From Halorubrum yunnanense (GTDB lineage: Archaea > Halobacteriota > Halobacteria > Halobacteriales > Haloferacaceae): DNA of 64,000 bases. A model generated the notes under the pieces. That model saw nothing but the letters and a program-made list of their open reading frames with translations. It had not been told where the DNA came from and made no database searches. The stretch spans positions 66,876 to 130,875 of the forward strand of contig NZ_JAODIX010000028.1 of NCBI RefSeq assembly GCF_026586675.1, read 5' to 3'. The position numbers and the translations under genes are program-made. How positions within the stretch are numbered: the stretch's first letter is position 1; every line of letters starts with the position of its first letter. Below are positions 56,418 through 64,000 of the stretch, piece by piece.

Positions 56418-56873
56418 ACGGACTCGTCCGAGAAGAATTATAAAACAGTATAGCGCAAATTATCAGCGTTGAATACTGACACGGGGGACGGTCCCGCGCC
56501 GACCCCGGGTCCCCGGAACTGCCGACGGTCGGACGGAGCGGTCGATATCCGCGGCGCCGGCGGCACCGTCCCGTCAAGTGTGGGATCGGGGATGTCGCTC
56601 TCGGACGCGGTCACGGCGGAGAAGGGGGTCGGACGCGACCGTGACCTACGAGAAGTCGACCACTCGCGTCGCTCGCGCTGCGACTTCTCTACTTCAGATC
56701 GCTTGCGTTCGGTTCCCTCACCGCATCGCTGTCGCTCCGCGGTTCAGTGTACGGGCCGGGCGCGATTTGAACACACGGTCGGACGTGCTCACTGCGTTGC
56801 GCGCGACCTCCCTGCGTTCAAATCGTGCCTGCCGGTTCGCTCGACGGTTCGCGCCGCTCACCGTCTCGCAGTA
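56418..56873. other. Intergenic region with a duplicated tRNA-Lys 3' fragment
   Basis: This 456-bp gap holds the PAS-sensor promoter, low-complexity CGCTTGCGTTCGG-like stretches, and at 56749-56774 a 26-nt copy, GTACGGGCCGGGCGCGATTT plus GAACAC, of the 3' end of the neighbouring tRNA-Lys (56871-56896). A second partial T-loop-like CGTTCAAATCGTGCC occurs near 56815-56829. No protein gene is supported. Confidence 0.6.
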
Positions 56874-56947
56874 CGGGCCGGGCGCGATTTGAACACGCGA
56901 CCGACGGATTAAGAGTCCGTCGCTCTCCCTAACTGAGCTACCGGCCC
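56874..56947 (-). tRNA. tRNA-Lys (CTT)
   Basis: A 74-nt tRNA. Acceptor GGGCCGG pairs CCGGCCC, D stem GCTC/GAGC, anticodon stem ACGGA/TCCGT with loop CTCTTAA (anticodon CTT at 56911-56913), T arm GCGTG-TTCAAAT-CGCGC, discriminator G. No intron and no encoded CCA. Confidence 0.95.
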
Positions 56948-57085
56948 TCATTCATTTCTACCCGTGTCGAGGTAAAAGACCTTTTCATTCGACGACGGCG
57001 TCTCGTTTGCCCCTCGGCCCGCTCCCTCGCCGGCCTTCTGCGGAGAGCGCACTCGTTAAGTGTCGTCCGGGAAAAATTGCGGCCA

Positions 57086-58549
57086 ATGAGTAGTGGCGCA
57101 TCCGGTTCGGCGCGGACGCGATACGCGATCCTCGGCTGCGGCAGCGTCGGCCACGCGGTCGCGGAGGAGCTGACGGGTCGCGGCAAGGACGTTCTCATCC
57201 TCGACCGCGACGAGAGCCGCGTCGAGGCACTCCGCGACCAGGACCTCAACGCCCGCGTCCAGGACATCGTCGAGCCCGACGTCGTCGACGCGATCAACGC
57301 CCGCGACATCGTGTTGATCCTCTCGAGCGACGTCGAGGCCAACAAGGCGGCCGTCTCGGCAATCCGCGACACCGGTGGCGACCACTACCTCGTCGCCCGC
57401 GCCTCCGACCCCGTCAGCGAGGACGAGCTGCGCGAGCGCGGCGCCGACGTGGTGATCAACCCCTCGACGGTGATCGCCGACAGCGCGCTCCAGTCGCTCG
57501 AGACGGGCGAGCTGGAGTACATGGCGCGCCAGCTCGCCGAGATAATCGAGGATGGCGACGGCCGGATGGCCATCCTGACCCACGACAACCCCGAGCCGGA
57601 CTCGATCGCGTCGGCGACCGCCCTCCAGGCGATCGCGGACGCGTTCGGCGTCGAGGCCGACATCCTCTACTCCGGCGACGTGGGCCACCAAGAGAACCGG
57701 GCGTTCGTCAACCTCCTCGGCATCGACCTCGTGGCGCGGTCGGAGGCCCCGGACCTCTCCGAGTACGAGACGATCGCCGCGGTCGACCTCGCGAAGTCGG
57801 CGGAAGACGGGTTGGACTTCGACGTCGATATCGACATCTACGTCGACCACCTGGAGGCGGACGTCCCGTTCGACGCCCGGTTCGTCGACGTGCGGACCAA
57901 CGTCTCCTCGACGTCGACGATCCTCACGAAGTACCTCCAGGAGTTCGACCAGTCACCGACCGAGGCGGTCGCGACCGCCCTCCTCTACGGCATCCGCGCC
58001 GAGACGCTCGACTTCAAGCGGGACACGACGCCCGCGGACCTGACGGCGGCCGCCTACCTCCACCCGTTCGCGAACCACGACACGCTCGAACAGGTGGAGT
58101 CCCCGTCGATGAGCCCCGAGACGCTGGACGTGCTCGCGGAGGCGATCCAGAACCGCGAGGTCCAGGGGAGCCACCTCTTCTCGACCGCCGGCTTCATCCG
58201 GGACCGCGAGGCGCTCGCGCAGGCCGCCCAACACCTCCTGAACTTGGAGGGGATCACGACGACCGCCGTCCTCGGGATCGCCGACGACAACATCTACCTC
58301 GCCGCGCGCTCGAAGGACATCCGGCTCAACATCGGAAACGTCCTCGACGAGGCGTTCTCGGAGATGGGCGACGCGGCCGGCCACTCCACGCAGGGCTCGC
58401 TGTCCATCCCGCTCGGCATCTTCACCGGCATCGAGTCGAGCGGCGAGAACCGCGACACCCTCCTCCACCTCACCGAGGAGGCGGTCCGGCGGAAGCTGTT
58501 CGACGCCCTCGGCGTCGAGGGCGGCGGCGACGGCGGGAACGGGTCGTAG
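57086..58549 (+). CDS. TrkA-N / DHH / DHHA1 protein, candidate cyclic-di-AMP phosphodiesterase
   Basis: A 487-residue cytosolic protein. The TrkA-N Rossmann domain (about 12-130) starts ILGCGSVGHAVAEEL. The DHH phosphoesterase domain (about 140-330) has MAILTHDNPEPDSIASA and IDIYVDHLEADVPF, where DHL stands for the usual DHH. The DHHA1 part (about 340-470) includes HSTQGS. DHH-DHHA1 proteins hydrolyse c-di-AMP or nanoRNA, and joining to a K+-channel-type RCK domain points to c-di-AMP, which controls potassium uptake in many prokaryotes. Activity is inferred. A TATA-like CGTTAAGTG lies about 30 bp upstream. Confidence 0.85.
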   Translation: MSSGASGSARTRYAILGCGSVGHAVAEELTGRGKDVLILDRDESRVEALRDQDLNARVQDIVEPDVVDAINARDIVLILSSDVEANKAAVSAIRDTGGDHYLVARASDPVSEDELRERGADVVINPSTVIADSALQSLETGELEYMARQLAEIIEDGDGRMAILTHDNPEPDSIASATALQAIADAFGVEADILYSGDVGHQENRAFVNLLGIDLVARSEAPDLSEYETIAAVDLAKSAEDGLDFDVDIDIYVDHLEADVPFDARFVDVRTNVSSTSTILTKYLQEFDQSPTEAVATALLYGIRAETLDFKRDTTPADLTAAAYLHPFANHDTLEQVESPSMSPETLDVLAEAIQNREVQGSHLFSTAGFIRDREALAQAAQHLLNLEGITTTAVLGIADDNIYLAARSKDIRLNIGNVLDEAFSEMGDAAGHSTQGSLSIPLGIFTGIESSGENRDTLLHLTEEAVRRKLFDALGVEGGGDGGNGS

Positions 58550-58651
58550 CGCGACCGAGTGACCGCGAACGGCGACGGGGCACCGCCCCCGACTCCCGAT
58601 CCGTTTTACTCGTCCGAACCGTGATAGCCACACGCGCACGGCGCGACCACC

Positions 58652-58864
58652 ATGCACGTCCCGGAGGACCAGCCCGCGACCTGTCCCGCCTGCGGCGACC
58701 CCTACGAGTCGGTGTCCCGACACGCCGACGGGTTTGTCGTCAATCTCCTCGACAACGAGCGGTATCAGCGGGTGTGTTTCGACCCCGCGAGCGACGGCGA
58801 CGGCCCCGCGCTGGACTGTTATCACCACACCCACGGGCAGGCCGGGAGCCAGCCGGGCGAGTAG
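58652..58864 (+). CDS. Small haloarchaeal zinc-ribbon protein (70 aa)
   Basis: A 70-residue protein with an N-terminal knuckle ATCPACGDPYESV, a central strand GFVVNLLDNERYQRVCF and a C-terminal CYHHTHGQ, giving a Cys/His set for one zinc. Composition and length fit small conserved haloarchaeal proteins. It lies 102 bp after the DHH gene on the same strand and is convergent with the nucleotidyltransferase. Function unknown. Confidence 0.75.
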   Translation: MHVPEDQPATCPACGDPYESVSRHADGFVVNLLDNERYQRVCFDPASDGDGPALDCYHHTHGQAGSQPGE

Positions 58865-58987
58865 CTACCGGCGGACGAATGGGTGATCGGGTAGCGCGAA
58901 ACTTCGCGGCTCGGCGCCGCGAGCGACGTGTGACGGGTCCCCGCCGTCTCCGCTTATAAACCGGGGCCCGCTGAAAGTCGACGTGGA

Positions 58988-59962
58988 TTAGAAGTCGTCG
59001 CCCTCGGTGATCGAGGTGTACGATCCGATCAGCGCGCCGGAGAGGTCGACCCCTTCGAGGGTGGCGCCCGTGTCGATCACGGAGTTACCGATCTCGGAGT
59101 CGGTGATCGTCGCGTCGGGGAAGACGACGGAGCGGTCGAGCGTCGAGTCGGTGACGGTCGCGCCCGACATGACGTGGACCACGTCGCCGAGCTCGGCGCC
59201 CTCAACGGTCGCGTCGTCGGCGACGAGCGCGCCGCCCTCCAAGGCGTACTCGACCGCGTCGAGGTAGCTGTCGGCGGTGCCGATGTCGAACCACGCGCCG
59301 TCGAACGTGAACGCGTAGACGGGCCCGCGCTCCTGGAGCCACTGCAGGAACCAGCCCGGCTCGTCCGGGTTGTTGTCGTCTTCGAGGTAGGTCGTGAGCT
59401 TCGGGAGCGTCTCCGCGGGGAACGCGTAACAGGCGATGGAGACGAGCGTGCTCTTCGGATCGTCCGGCTTCTCCTGGAAGTTCACCACCTCGTCGCCGTC
59501 GAGCTCGACGAGCCCGTACGACTCGGCGCGCTCGCGGTCCTCGACGTCGTAGGCCGCCAGCGTCGGCGTCCCCTTCGCCTCGAAGAAGTCGGTGAAGTCG
59601 CCGAGGTCGAAGCTGATCATGTTGTCGCCGGCGACGACGACGAGGTCGTCGTCGACGTCCTCGCGGTCGACGAGCTGCTCGAGCGCCCCCACGACGCCGA
59701 ACTTCTCGTCTTCCTCGACGGTCTCCTCGACCGAGAGCGTCGGCTTCTCGAACTGGCTGTCGGCGATGTACTCGTCGAACGTCTCGGCGAAGCGTTCGTT
59801 GGTGGAGACGAACACCTCGTCGACGCGGTCGTCCGCCTCCAAGTCCTCGAATATCTCGTCGATGACGGTGTTGTCGCCGACCGGCAGGAACATCTTCGGT
59901 CGGTCCTCGGTGATCGGCCAGAGTCTGGTCGCGTAACCTCCCGCGAGTACGACGGCTTTCAT
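58988..59962 (-). CDS. Sugar-1-phosphate nucleotidyltransferase
   Basis: A 324-residue enzyme that activates a sugar-1-phosphate with UTP or dTTP. The nucleotide signature is AVVLAGGYATRLWPITEDRP at the N-terminus, the metal-binding Asp is in VVVAGDNMISFDLGDF near 115, and FQEKPDDPKS is near 165. A short left-handed beta-helix of hexapeptide repeats (about 240-320) ends the protein. Haloarchaeal relatives feed S-layer glycosylation (AglF-like UTP--glucose-1-phosphate uridylyltransferase), but no other glycosylation genes are nearby. Confidence 0.9.
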   Translation of the reverse strand: MKAVVLAGGYATRLWPITEDRPKMFLPVGDNTVIDEIFEDLEADDRVDEVFVSTNERFAETFDEYIADSQFEKPTLSVEETVEEDEKFGVVGALEQLVDREDVDDDLVVVAGDNMISFDLGDFTDFFEAKGTPTLAAYDVEDRERAESYGLVELDGDEVVNFQEKPDDPKSTLVSIACYAFPAETLPKLTTYLEDDNNPDEPGWFLQWLQERGPVYAFTFDGAWFDIGTADSYLDAVEYALEGGALVADDATVEGAELGDVVHVMSGATVTDSTLDRSVVFPDATITDSEIGNSVIDTGATLEGVDLSGALIGSYTSITEGDDF

Positions 59963-60067
59963 ACCTGCCCCGTCTCACTCCCGTGGGATACTTCTTTTGC
60001 TCGTGTCAAACTTCAAAAACGCGGGCGGGATCGCGCGGTTTCAGGGGCTCTGCGCGGCGGACTCGCC

Positions 60068-60364
60068 TCACTCGCTGAGCCGATCCGTGTCGATGCTCGC
60101 GCTCGGCGGACTGATCACGAGGAACCCGCGGAAGTGCATCAGCTCGCCGCCCATGTCCTTCACCTCGCGGGCGAAGCCCGCCGCGAGCTCGTTGAGGTCG
60201 CCGTCGATCGATAACACGAGCGTGTTGCCGTAGTCGACGCTGCGGACCCACTCCTCCGGGTCGGTCGTCCCGTCGAGGACGCCGAGGACGACGTCGCCGG
60301 AGGCCGCGAACGCCTCGTCCATCTGCTCTTCGGCGTCGCGCAGGTCGAGGTCCCAGTCGCTCAT
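60068..60364 (-). CDS. DUF5779 family protein
   Basis: A 98-residue haloarchaeal protein with a compact alpha/beta pattern: LRDAEEQMDEAFAASGDVVL, TLVLSIDGDLNELA and MGGELMHFRGFLVISPPS. The family has no known function. It is complete, host-like in codon use, and lies 105 bp upstream of the nucleotidyltransferase start on the same strand. The name is from memory. Confidence 0.75.
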   Translation of the reverse strand: MSDWDLDLRDAEEQMDEAFAASGDVVLGVLDGTTDPEEWVRSVDYGNTLVLSIDGDLNELAAGFAREVKDMGGELMHFRGFLVISPPSASIDTDRLSE

Positions 60365-60498
60365 ACCTCAGGGTCGCGAGGCGACGGCAAAAACGTTCGG
60401 ACGCCCAGGGTCCGCGCCCGGACGCGGGAGGCCGCCGCAGCGACCGGTGTCACGGCCCGTCGCGGAGCGGTTAAGTGCGGCCCGACCCCAGCGAGCGT

Positions 60499-61179
60499 AT
60501 GGAACGCACGCGGCGGTCACTGCTCGCGGGCGCGGCGTCGGTCGGCGTCGTCGGCGCGGCGGGGTGCCTCGGCGGCGGAGGAGACGGCGGCGACGGCGCC
60601 GACGGCGGCAACGCCCTCGACACCGGAGAGTACGACTGCGACCTCTCGGAGCCCTCGGACCCGGACCTCGACTTCCGACCCGTCATCGGCGACCCCGAAG
60701 CCGACGTCGTCGTCCGGGCGTTCGAGGACTTCACCTGCGGTCACTGCGCCACCTACAAGCTCGAGCACTTCCCGACGATCCGCGAGGAGTACGTCGCTCC
60801 CGGCGAGGTCCGGTACGAGCACTGGGACTTCCCGATCCCCGTCAGCGAGACGTGGGCGGTGCCCGTCGCCAGCGCGGCCCGCGGCGTCGGCGCCCGCGAG
60901 GGCTCCGAGGCGTTCTTCGACTTCGCCACGGCCGCCTACGAGTCGCAGGGGAGCTACAGCGGGGAAGCGGTCGGCGCCGCCGCGGAGGCCGCCGGCGCGG
61001 ACCCCTGCGCGGCCATCGCCGACGCCCAGTTCGCGGCGTACGAGGAGGCGTCGATGAGCGACCGGAGCGAGGGCGTGTCGAGGGGCGTCGAGGTGACGCC
61101 GACGATCTTCGTGGACGGCGAGGCCGCCGACACCTACGAGGCCGAGACGATCGCGGCGGCGATAGACGAGGCGCTGTAG
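60499..61179 (+). CDS. DsbA-like thioredoxin-fold lipoprotein
   Basis: A 226-residue exported protein. The N-terminus has a Tat signal (RTRRSLLAG) and a lipobox (AAGC) followed by Gly/Asp-rich spacer, so it is a membrane-anchored lipoprotein outside the cell. The thioredoxin fold starts with VVRAFEDFTCGHCATYKLEH, active site CGHC near residue 80, and ends with the cis-Pro loop GVEVTPTIFVDG near 200. It likely makes or shuffles disulfides of secreted proteins. A TATA-like GGTTAAGTG lies about 29 bp upstream of the ATG. Confidence 0.92.
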   Translation: MERTRRSLLAGAASVGVVGAAGCLGGGGDGGDGADGGNALDTGEYDCDLSEPSDPDLDFRPVIGDPEADVVVRAFEDFTCGHCATYKLEHFPTIREEYVAPGEVRYEHWDFPIPVSETWAVPVASAARGVGAREGSEAFFDFATAAYESQGSYSGEAVGAAAEAAGADPCAAIADAQFAAYEEASMSDRSEGVSRGVEVTPTIFVDGEAADTYEAETIAAAIDEAL

Positions 61180-61254
61180 CCGAGACGCCCCCGGCCTCGC
61201 CCCGGTTTCCCCCGAGCGTCGGCCTTTTGCCCGTCCGACCCGTCTTATAAACCA

Positions 61255-62523
61255 ATGAGCGACGACGACCGCGGGGAGCGGCGGCTGCTCGGCGCCGTCG
61301 TGCTCGCGGTGCTGATCTCGCAGGTGCTCTTATACCCGGGCGTGCCGGACCTCGTGGTCGCGCTCGGCGCGCCCGCCGGCATCGACGCCGGGATGTGGTT
61401 CCTCGTCGCGGAGTTCGGCGCGTTCGTCTCCTTCGCCGTCGTCTGGGGCGCCGCCAGCGACGCGCTCGGGCGGCGGGTCCCGCTGATCGTCGCCGGCGCG
61501 CTCGGCGGGGCGGCCTCCTACGTGGCCCTGGCGGCGATCCCGGGTCTCGGTCTCGGCTTCCGGGCGGCGCTCGTCGTCCGCGTCGTCGGCGGGGCGCTCA
61601 CCATCGGCGCGTTCTCGCTCGCGATCACGTCGTTAATGGACCTCGGCGGCGGCAACGGGCGCAACATGGGCGCCGCCGGGACGGCGATCGGGCTCGGCGC
61701 GGCGGTCGGCTCCGTGGTCGGCGGGGCGCTCGCCGACCTCGACCCGTTCTATCCCGTGTACGCCGGCGCGGCGGTGCTCGCGGGCACGGGCCTGCTCGCG
61801 GCGACCGTCGACGACGGAGCTGTGGGTCGCGCGCAGGGACTCGGGAGCGGCGCCGAAGAGGGGAGCGGGACCGGAGCGGCCGGCTTCCGCGACGTGCTCG
61901 CGCGGGCCCGAACGACCCGTGGCCTCCTCGTCCCGCTGGCGTTCGGGTTCGTCGACCGGCTCACCGCCGGCTTCTTCGCGTTGGTCGGGGTGTACTACTT
62001 CCAGGACCCCGCCGCCTTCGGCCTCTCGGCCGCCGGCGCGGGGGCGACGCTCGCGCTCTTCTTCGTCCCCTTCGCGCTGCTCCAGTCGCCGTTCGGGTCG
62101 CTCTCGGACCGGGTCGGTCGGTTTCTCCCCATCGTGGTCGGCTCGATCGCGTACGGCGTGGTCACGATCGCCGTCGGCGTCGCGCCCGTCTACCCCCTCG
62201 CGGCCGCGCTCATGGCCCTCGTCGGGGTCTGCGGCGCGCTGATGGCGCCGGCGACGATGGCGCTCGTCACCGACCTCGTCGAGCCCGAGGCCCGCGGCGC
62301 GGCGATGGGGCTGTTCAACGTGTTCGGCTCGCTCGGCTTCCTCGCCGGCTTCCTCGTCGGGGGCGGCGCGACCGAGGCGTTCGGCTACGCGCCGGCGTTC
62401 CTCGCGGTCGGCGGGCTGGAGCTCGCGATCGCGCTGGCCCTGTTCCCGGCGGTGCGGGCGATCGCGCCGGGCGAGGGGGCTCTCGGGCGCCGCGGCGACG
62501 TCGATCGGTCGCCCTCGGAGTAG
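61255..62523 (+). CDS. Major facilitator superfamily (MFS) transporter
   Basis: A 422-residue membrane protein with twelve helices in two halves. The loop 2-3 signature appears as WGAASDALGRRVPLIVAG near 65-82 and, in the second half, as GSLSDRVGRFLPIVVGS near 285. Half-joining residues 190-215 are a polar loop. It is an MFS drug- or sugar-type exporter; substrate unknown. A TATAAA block sits only about 8 bp before the ATG, so either translation starts slightly later or this block is not the promoter. Confidence 0.92.
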   Translation: MSDDDRGERRLLGAVVLAVLISQVLLYPGVPDLVVALGAPAGIDAGMWFLVAEFGAFVSFAVVWGAASDALGRRVPLIVAGALGGAASYVALAAIPGLGLGFRAALVVRVVGGALTIGAFSLAITSLMDLGGGNGRNMGAAGTAIGLGAAVGSVVGGALADLDPFYPVYAGAAVLAGTGLLAATVDDGAVGRAQGLGSGAEEGSGTGAAGFRDVLARARTTRGLLVPLAFGFVDRLTAGFFALVGVYYFQDPAAFGLSAAGAGATLALFFVPFALLQSPFGSLSDRVGRFLPIVVGSIAYGVVTIAVGVAPVYPLAAALMALVGVCGALMAPATMALVTDLVEPEARGAAMGLFNVFGSLGFLAGFLVGGGATEAFGYAPAFLAVGGLELAIALALFPAVRAIAPGEGALGRRGDVDRSPSE

Positions 62524-62604
62524 CCACCGCCGACGGGGACGGACGCGAGTCGGCGCCCGAGTCGAGCCTTTTTAAGCCTCGCGCGCCCTCCGTCCGAGCA
62601 ACCG

Positions 62605-63378
62605 ATGGACGTACTCGTCGTGGGCGCGGGCGAGATCGGCCGGTGGATCGCCGACACGGTGTCGGCCGACGAGTCGCCGGTGGACGCGGCGGTCGCGTTC
62701 GCCGACCGCGACCCGGACGTCGCCCGCGACGCCGCGGCCTCGCGCGACGCACGGGCGGTCCCCGCCGACGGGGACACGGTCCACGACGCGGTGTGTCTCG
62801 CGGTGCCGATGTCGGCGGTCCCCGCGGCGGTCGAGGCGTACGCGCCCCGCGCGGAGCGGGCGATCGTGGACGTCTCCGGCGAGATGACGGGCGCGGTCGC
62901 GGCGATGCGCGAGCACGCGCCGGACCTGGAGCGCGCGAGCTACCACCCCCTGTTCGCGCCGCCGCGCGTCCCGGGCAACGTCGCCTGCGTCGCCGACGAG
63001 GGCGGCCCGGTCGTCGGGGGGATCTCGGCCGCGATCGAGGCCGGCGGCAACGACGTGTTCGAGACGACCCCGACCGAGCACGACGAGGCCATGGAGACGG
63101 TGCAGGCCGGCGCGCACGCGGCGGTCCTCGCGTGGCGGCTCGCGGGCGACGACGTGCGCGAGGAGTTCCACACCCCGGTCTCGGCCGCGCTCGACGAGGT
63201 CGCCGACACCGTCACCGAGGGCGCGCCTGGGGTGTACGCCGAGATCCAGCGCGCCTTCCACGGCGCCGACGACGTCGCCGACGCCGCCCGCGAGGTCGCC
63301 GACGCGGACTCGGAGGCGTTCGCCGAGTTATACGAGGCGGCGCGCGGCGACCGCGAGGGACGGGAGCGACACGAGTGA
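62605..63378 (+). CDS. tyrA: Prephenate dehydrogenase
   Basis: A 257-residue enzyme for tyrosine synthesis, oxidising and decarboxylating prephenate with NAD(P)+. The N-terminal dinucleotide motif is VLVVGAGEIGRWIADTV, and VCLAVPMSAVPAAVEAY near 70 and YHPLFAPP near 112 match the TyrA catalytic region with its conserved His. The helical C-terminal dimerisation domain (about 150-250) completes it. It lies 81 bp after the MFS gene on the same strand. Confidence 0.88.
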   Translation: MDVLVVGAGEIGRWIADTVSADESPVDAAVAFADRDPDVARDAAASRDARAVPADGDTVHDAVCLAVPMSAVPAAVEAYAPRAERAIVDVSGEMTGAVAAMREHAPDLERASYHPLFAPPRVPGNVACVADEGGPVVGGISAAIEAGGNDVFETTPTEHDEAMETVQAGAHAAVLAWRLAGDDVREEFHTPVSAALDEVADTVTEGAPGVYAEIQRAFHGADDVADAAREVADADSEAFAELYEAARGDREGRERHE

Positions 63379-63442
63379 GACGAGCGAGGCGACGCGGAGG
63401 AGGCGGCCGACGCGGACGACGCGGACGACGAGTGACCCACCC

Positions 63443-64000
63443 ATGATAGACAGAGACGCGGTTCGAAACAACGCCAACTACCTGCGCAACGTCAGGCCGA
63501 TCGACCCCGAGGAGATCGCGGAGTACGTCGAGGGGGCGCCGCACCCGGCGGTCGTCCGCGAGACGCTCCGCGAGGAGGCGTTCGACCTCCGGCTGCGCGA
63601 GCGCGACGACGGGAGCTTCGAGCCCGTCCCTGAGGGGCCGATCCCCGATCCGGGGTGGGCGCCGACCACGCTCCCCGAGGACTACGCGTTCGCCCTCGAA
63701 GACCTCCTCGTCGCCGAGTTCGGCGCGAACTGGCACCGCGGCGAGTCGGGCGCGGAGCTGCGCGAGGCGGTCCGGCGGCTGAAGACCGACTACCTCTACG
63801 AGAACGACGTCGAGTACGACCGGATCGCGGCGCTCGGGTACGCGGTCTACCACCTCCCCGCCTACTACGCGACGATCGGGTACGTCCTCGACGACCTCGT
63901 CGAGAACGGGCTCCTCGACCGGACCCTCCGCGTCCTCGACGTGGGGGCGGGCGTCGGCGGCCCCGCGCTCGGACTCGACGACTACCTCCCCGACGACGCC
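63443..64000 (+). CDS. Rsm22-like SAM-dependent methyltransferase (5' part, runs off the window)
   Basis: The first 186 codons of a longer gene. Residues 1-145 are helical and contain FALEDLLVAEFGANWHRGES; a class I methyltransferase domain begins near 165 with motif I LRVLDVGAGVGGPALGL. The combination resembles small-ribosomal-subunit Rsm22-type methyltransferases, but the cysteine motifs that would confirm it lie beyond the window. The ATG at 63443 is 64 bp after tyrA. Confidence 0.65.
   Translation, partial: MIDRDAVRNNANYLRNVRPIDPEEIAEYVEGAPHPAVVRETLREEAFDLRLRERDDGSFEPVPEGPIPDPGWAPTTLPEDYAFALEDLLVAEFGANWHRGESGAELREAVRRLKTDYLYENDVEYDRIAALGYAVYHLPAYYATIGYVLDDLVENGLLDRTLRVLDVGAGVGGPALGLDDYLPDDA

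Overview
The window is haloarchaeal chromosome, most like Halorubrum. GC content is very high, the proteins are acidic and rich in Asp and Glu, and many genes have a TATA box about 25-30 bp upstream of an ATG (leaderless transcripts). Other haloarchaeal markers are an intron-containing tRNA-Trp, HalX response regulators, DUF5794/DUF5795/DUF5779 proteins and IS200/IS605 elements. The genus is inferred from style, not from a database match.

Layout. 1-6 kb: tandem TATA-containing repeat, DUF63 membrane protein, Lrp regulator, archaeal 4-phosphopantoate--beta-alanine ligase (CoA synthesis), a small IS-derived element, methylmalonyl-CoA mutase large subunit. 5.4-12.6 kb: potassium and osmotic locus on the minus strand (TrkA, two TrkH, two universal stress proteins, MscS channel, YhbY-like protein). 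12.7-18.3 kb: SHOCT protein, then an RND/MMPL exporter with a secreted CARDB-like partner, divergent from a TetR gene with a near-perfect palindromic operator. 18.4-33.7 kb: mostly housekeeping (HD hydrolase, pilin-like protein, CDF metal transporter, paired PH-domain membrane proteins, acyl-CoA dehydrogenase, squalene/phytoene synthase, Hel308-like helicase, HalX regulator, IMP dehydrogenase, DUF5794/5795). 33.9-37.2 kb: tRNA-Trp with a 101-nt intron, small membrane proteins, a non-autonomous IS element, and a PQQ-type beta-propeller ending in a zinc ribbon.

37,285-42,250 is an integrated element of about 4.95 kb in the 3' end of tRNA-Arg(TCG). A 16-nt direct repeat flanks it, and the tRNA itself stays intact. 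It carries a broken tyrosine integrase, a winged-helix/PemK-like cassette with nonsense and frameshift lesions, a 491-residue protein whose C-terminal half is a catalytically dead protein kinase fold, and a truncated Mrr-type nuclease. This is the most unusual part of the window.

42.5-52.6 kb: RecA-like (HTR-like) protein, CoA-binding protein, cysteine synthase, threonyl-tRNA synthetase, and a GAF/PAS histidine kinase split by a complete tnpA-tnpB IS200/IS605 element; removing the element restores a 519-residue reading frame exactly. An aminotransferase, a methyltransferase and a 37-residue zinc finger follow. 52.6-56.4 kb: SDR dehydrogenase, a degenerate receiver-HalX-zinc ribbon protein, and a four-PAS sensor without an ATPase domain. 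56.4-64 kb: tRNA-Lys beside a duplicated piece of its 3' end, a TrkA-N/DHH protein that is a candidate cyclic-di-AMP phosphodiesterase, a sugar nucleotidyltransferase, DUF5779, a DsbA-like lipoprotein, an MFS transporter, prephenate dehydrogenase and the start of a methyltransferase.

Functional links: the Trk/MscS/USP locus and the TrkA-N/DHH protein both point to potassium and turgor control. The split kinase, HalX proteins and PAS sensor form a signalling-rich stretch being reshaped by IS insertion and domain loss.
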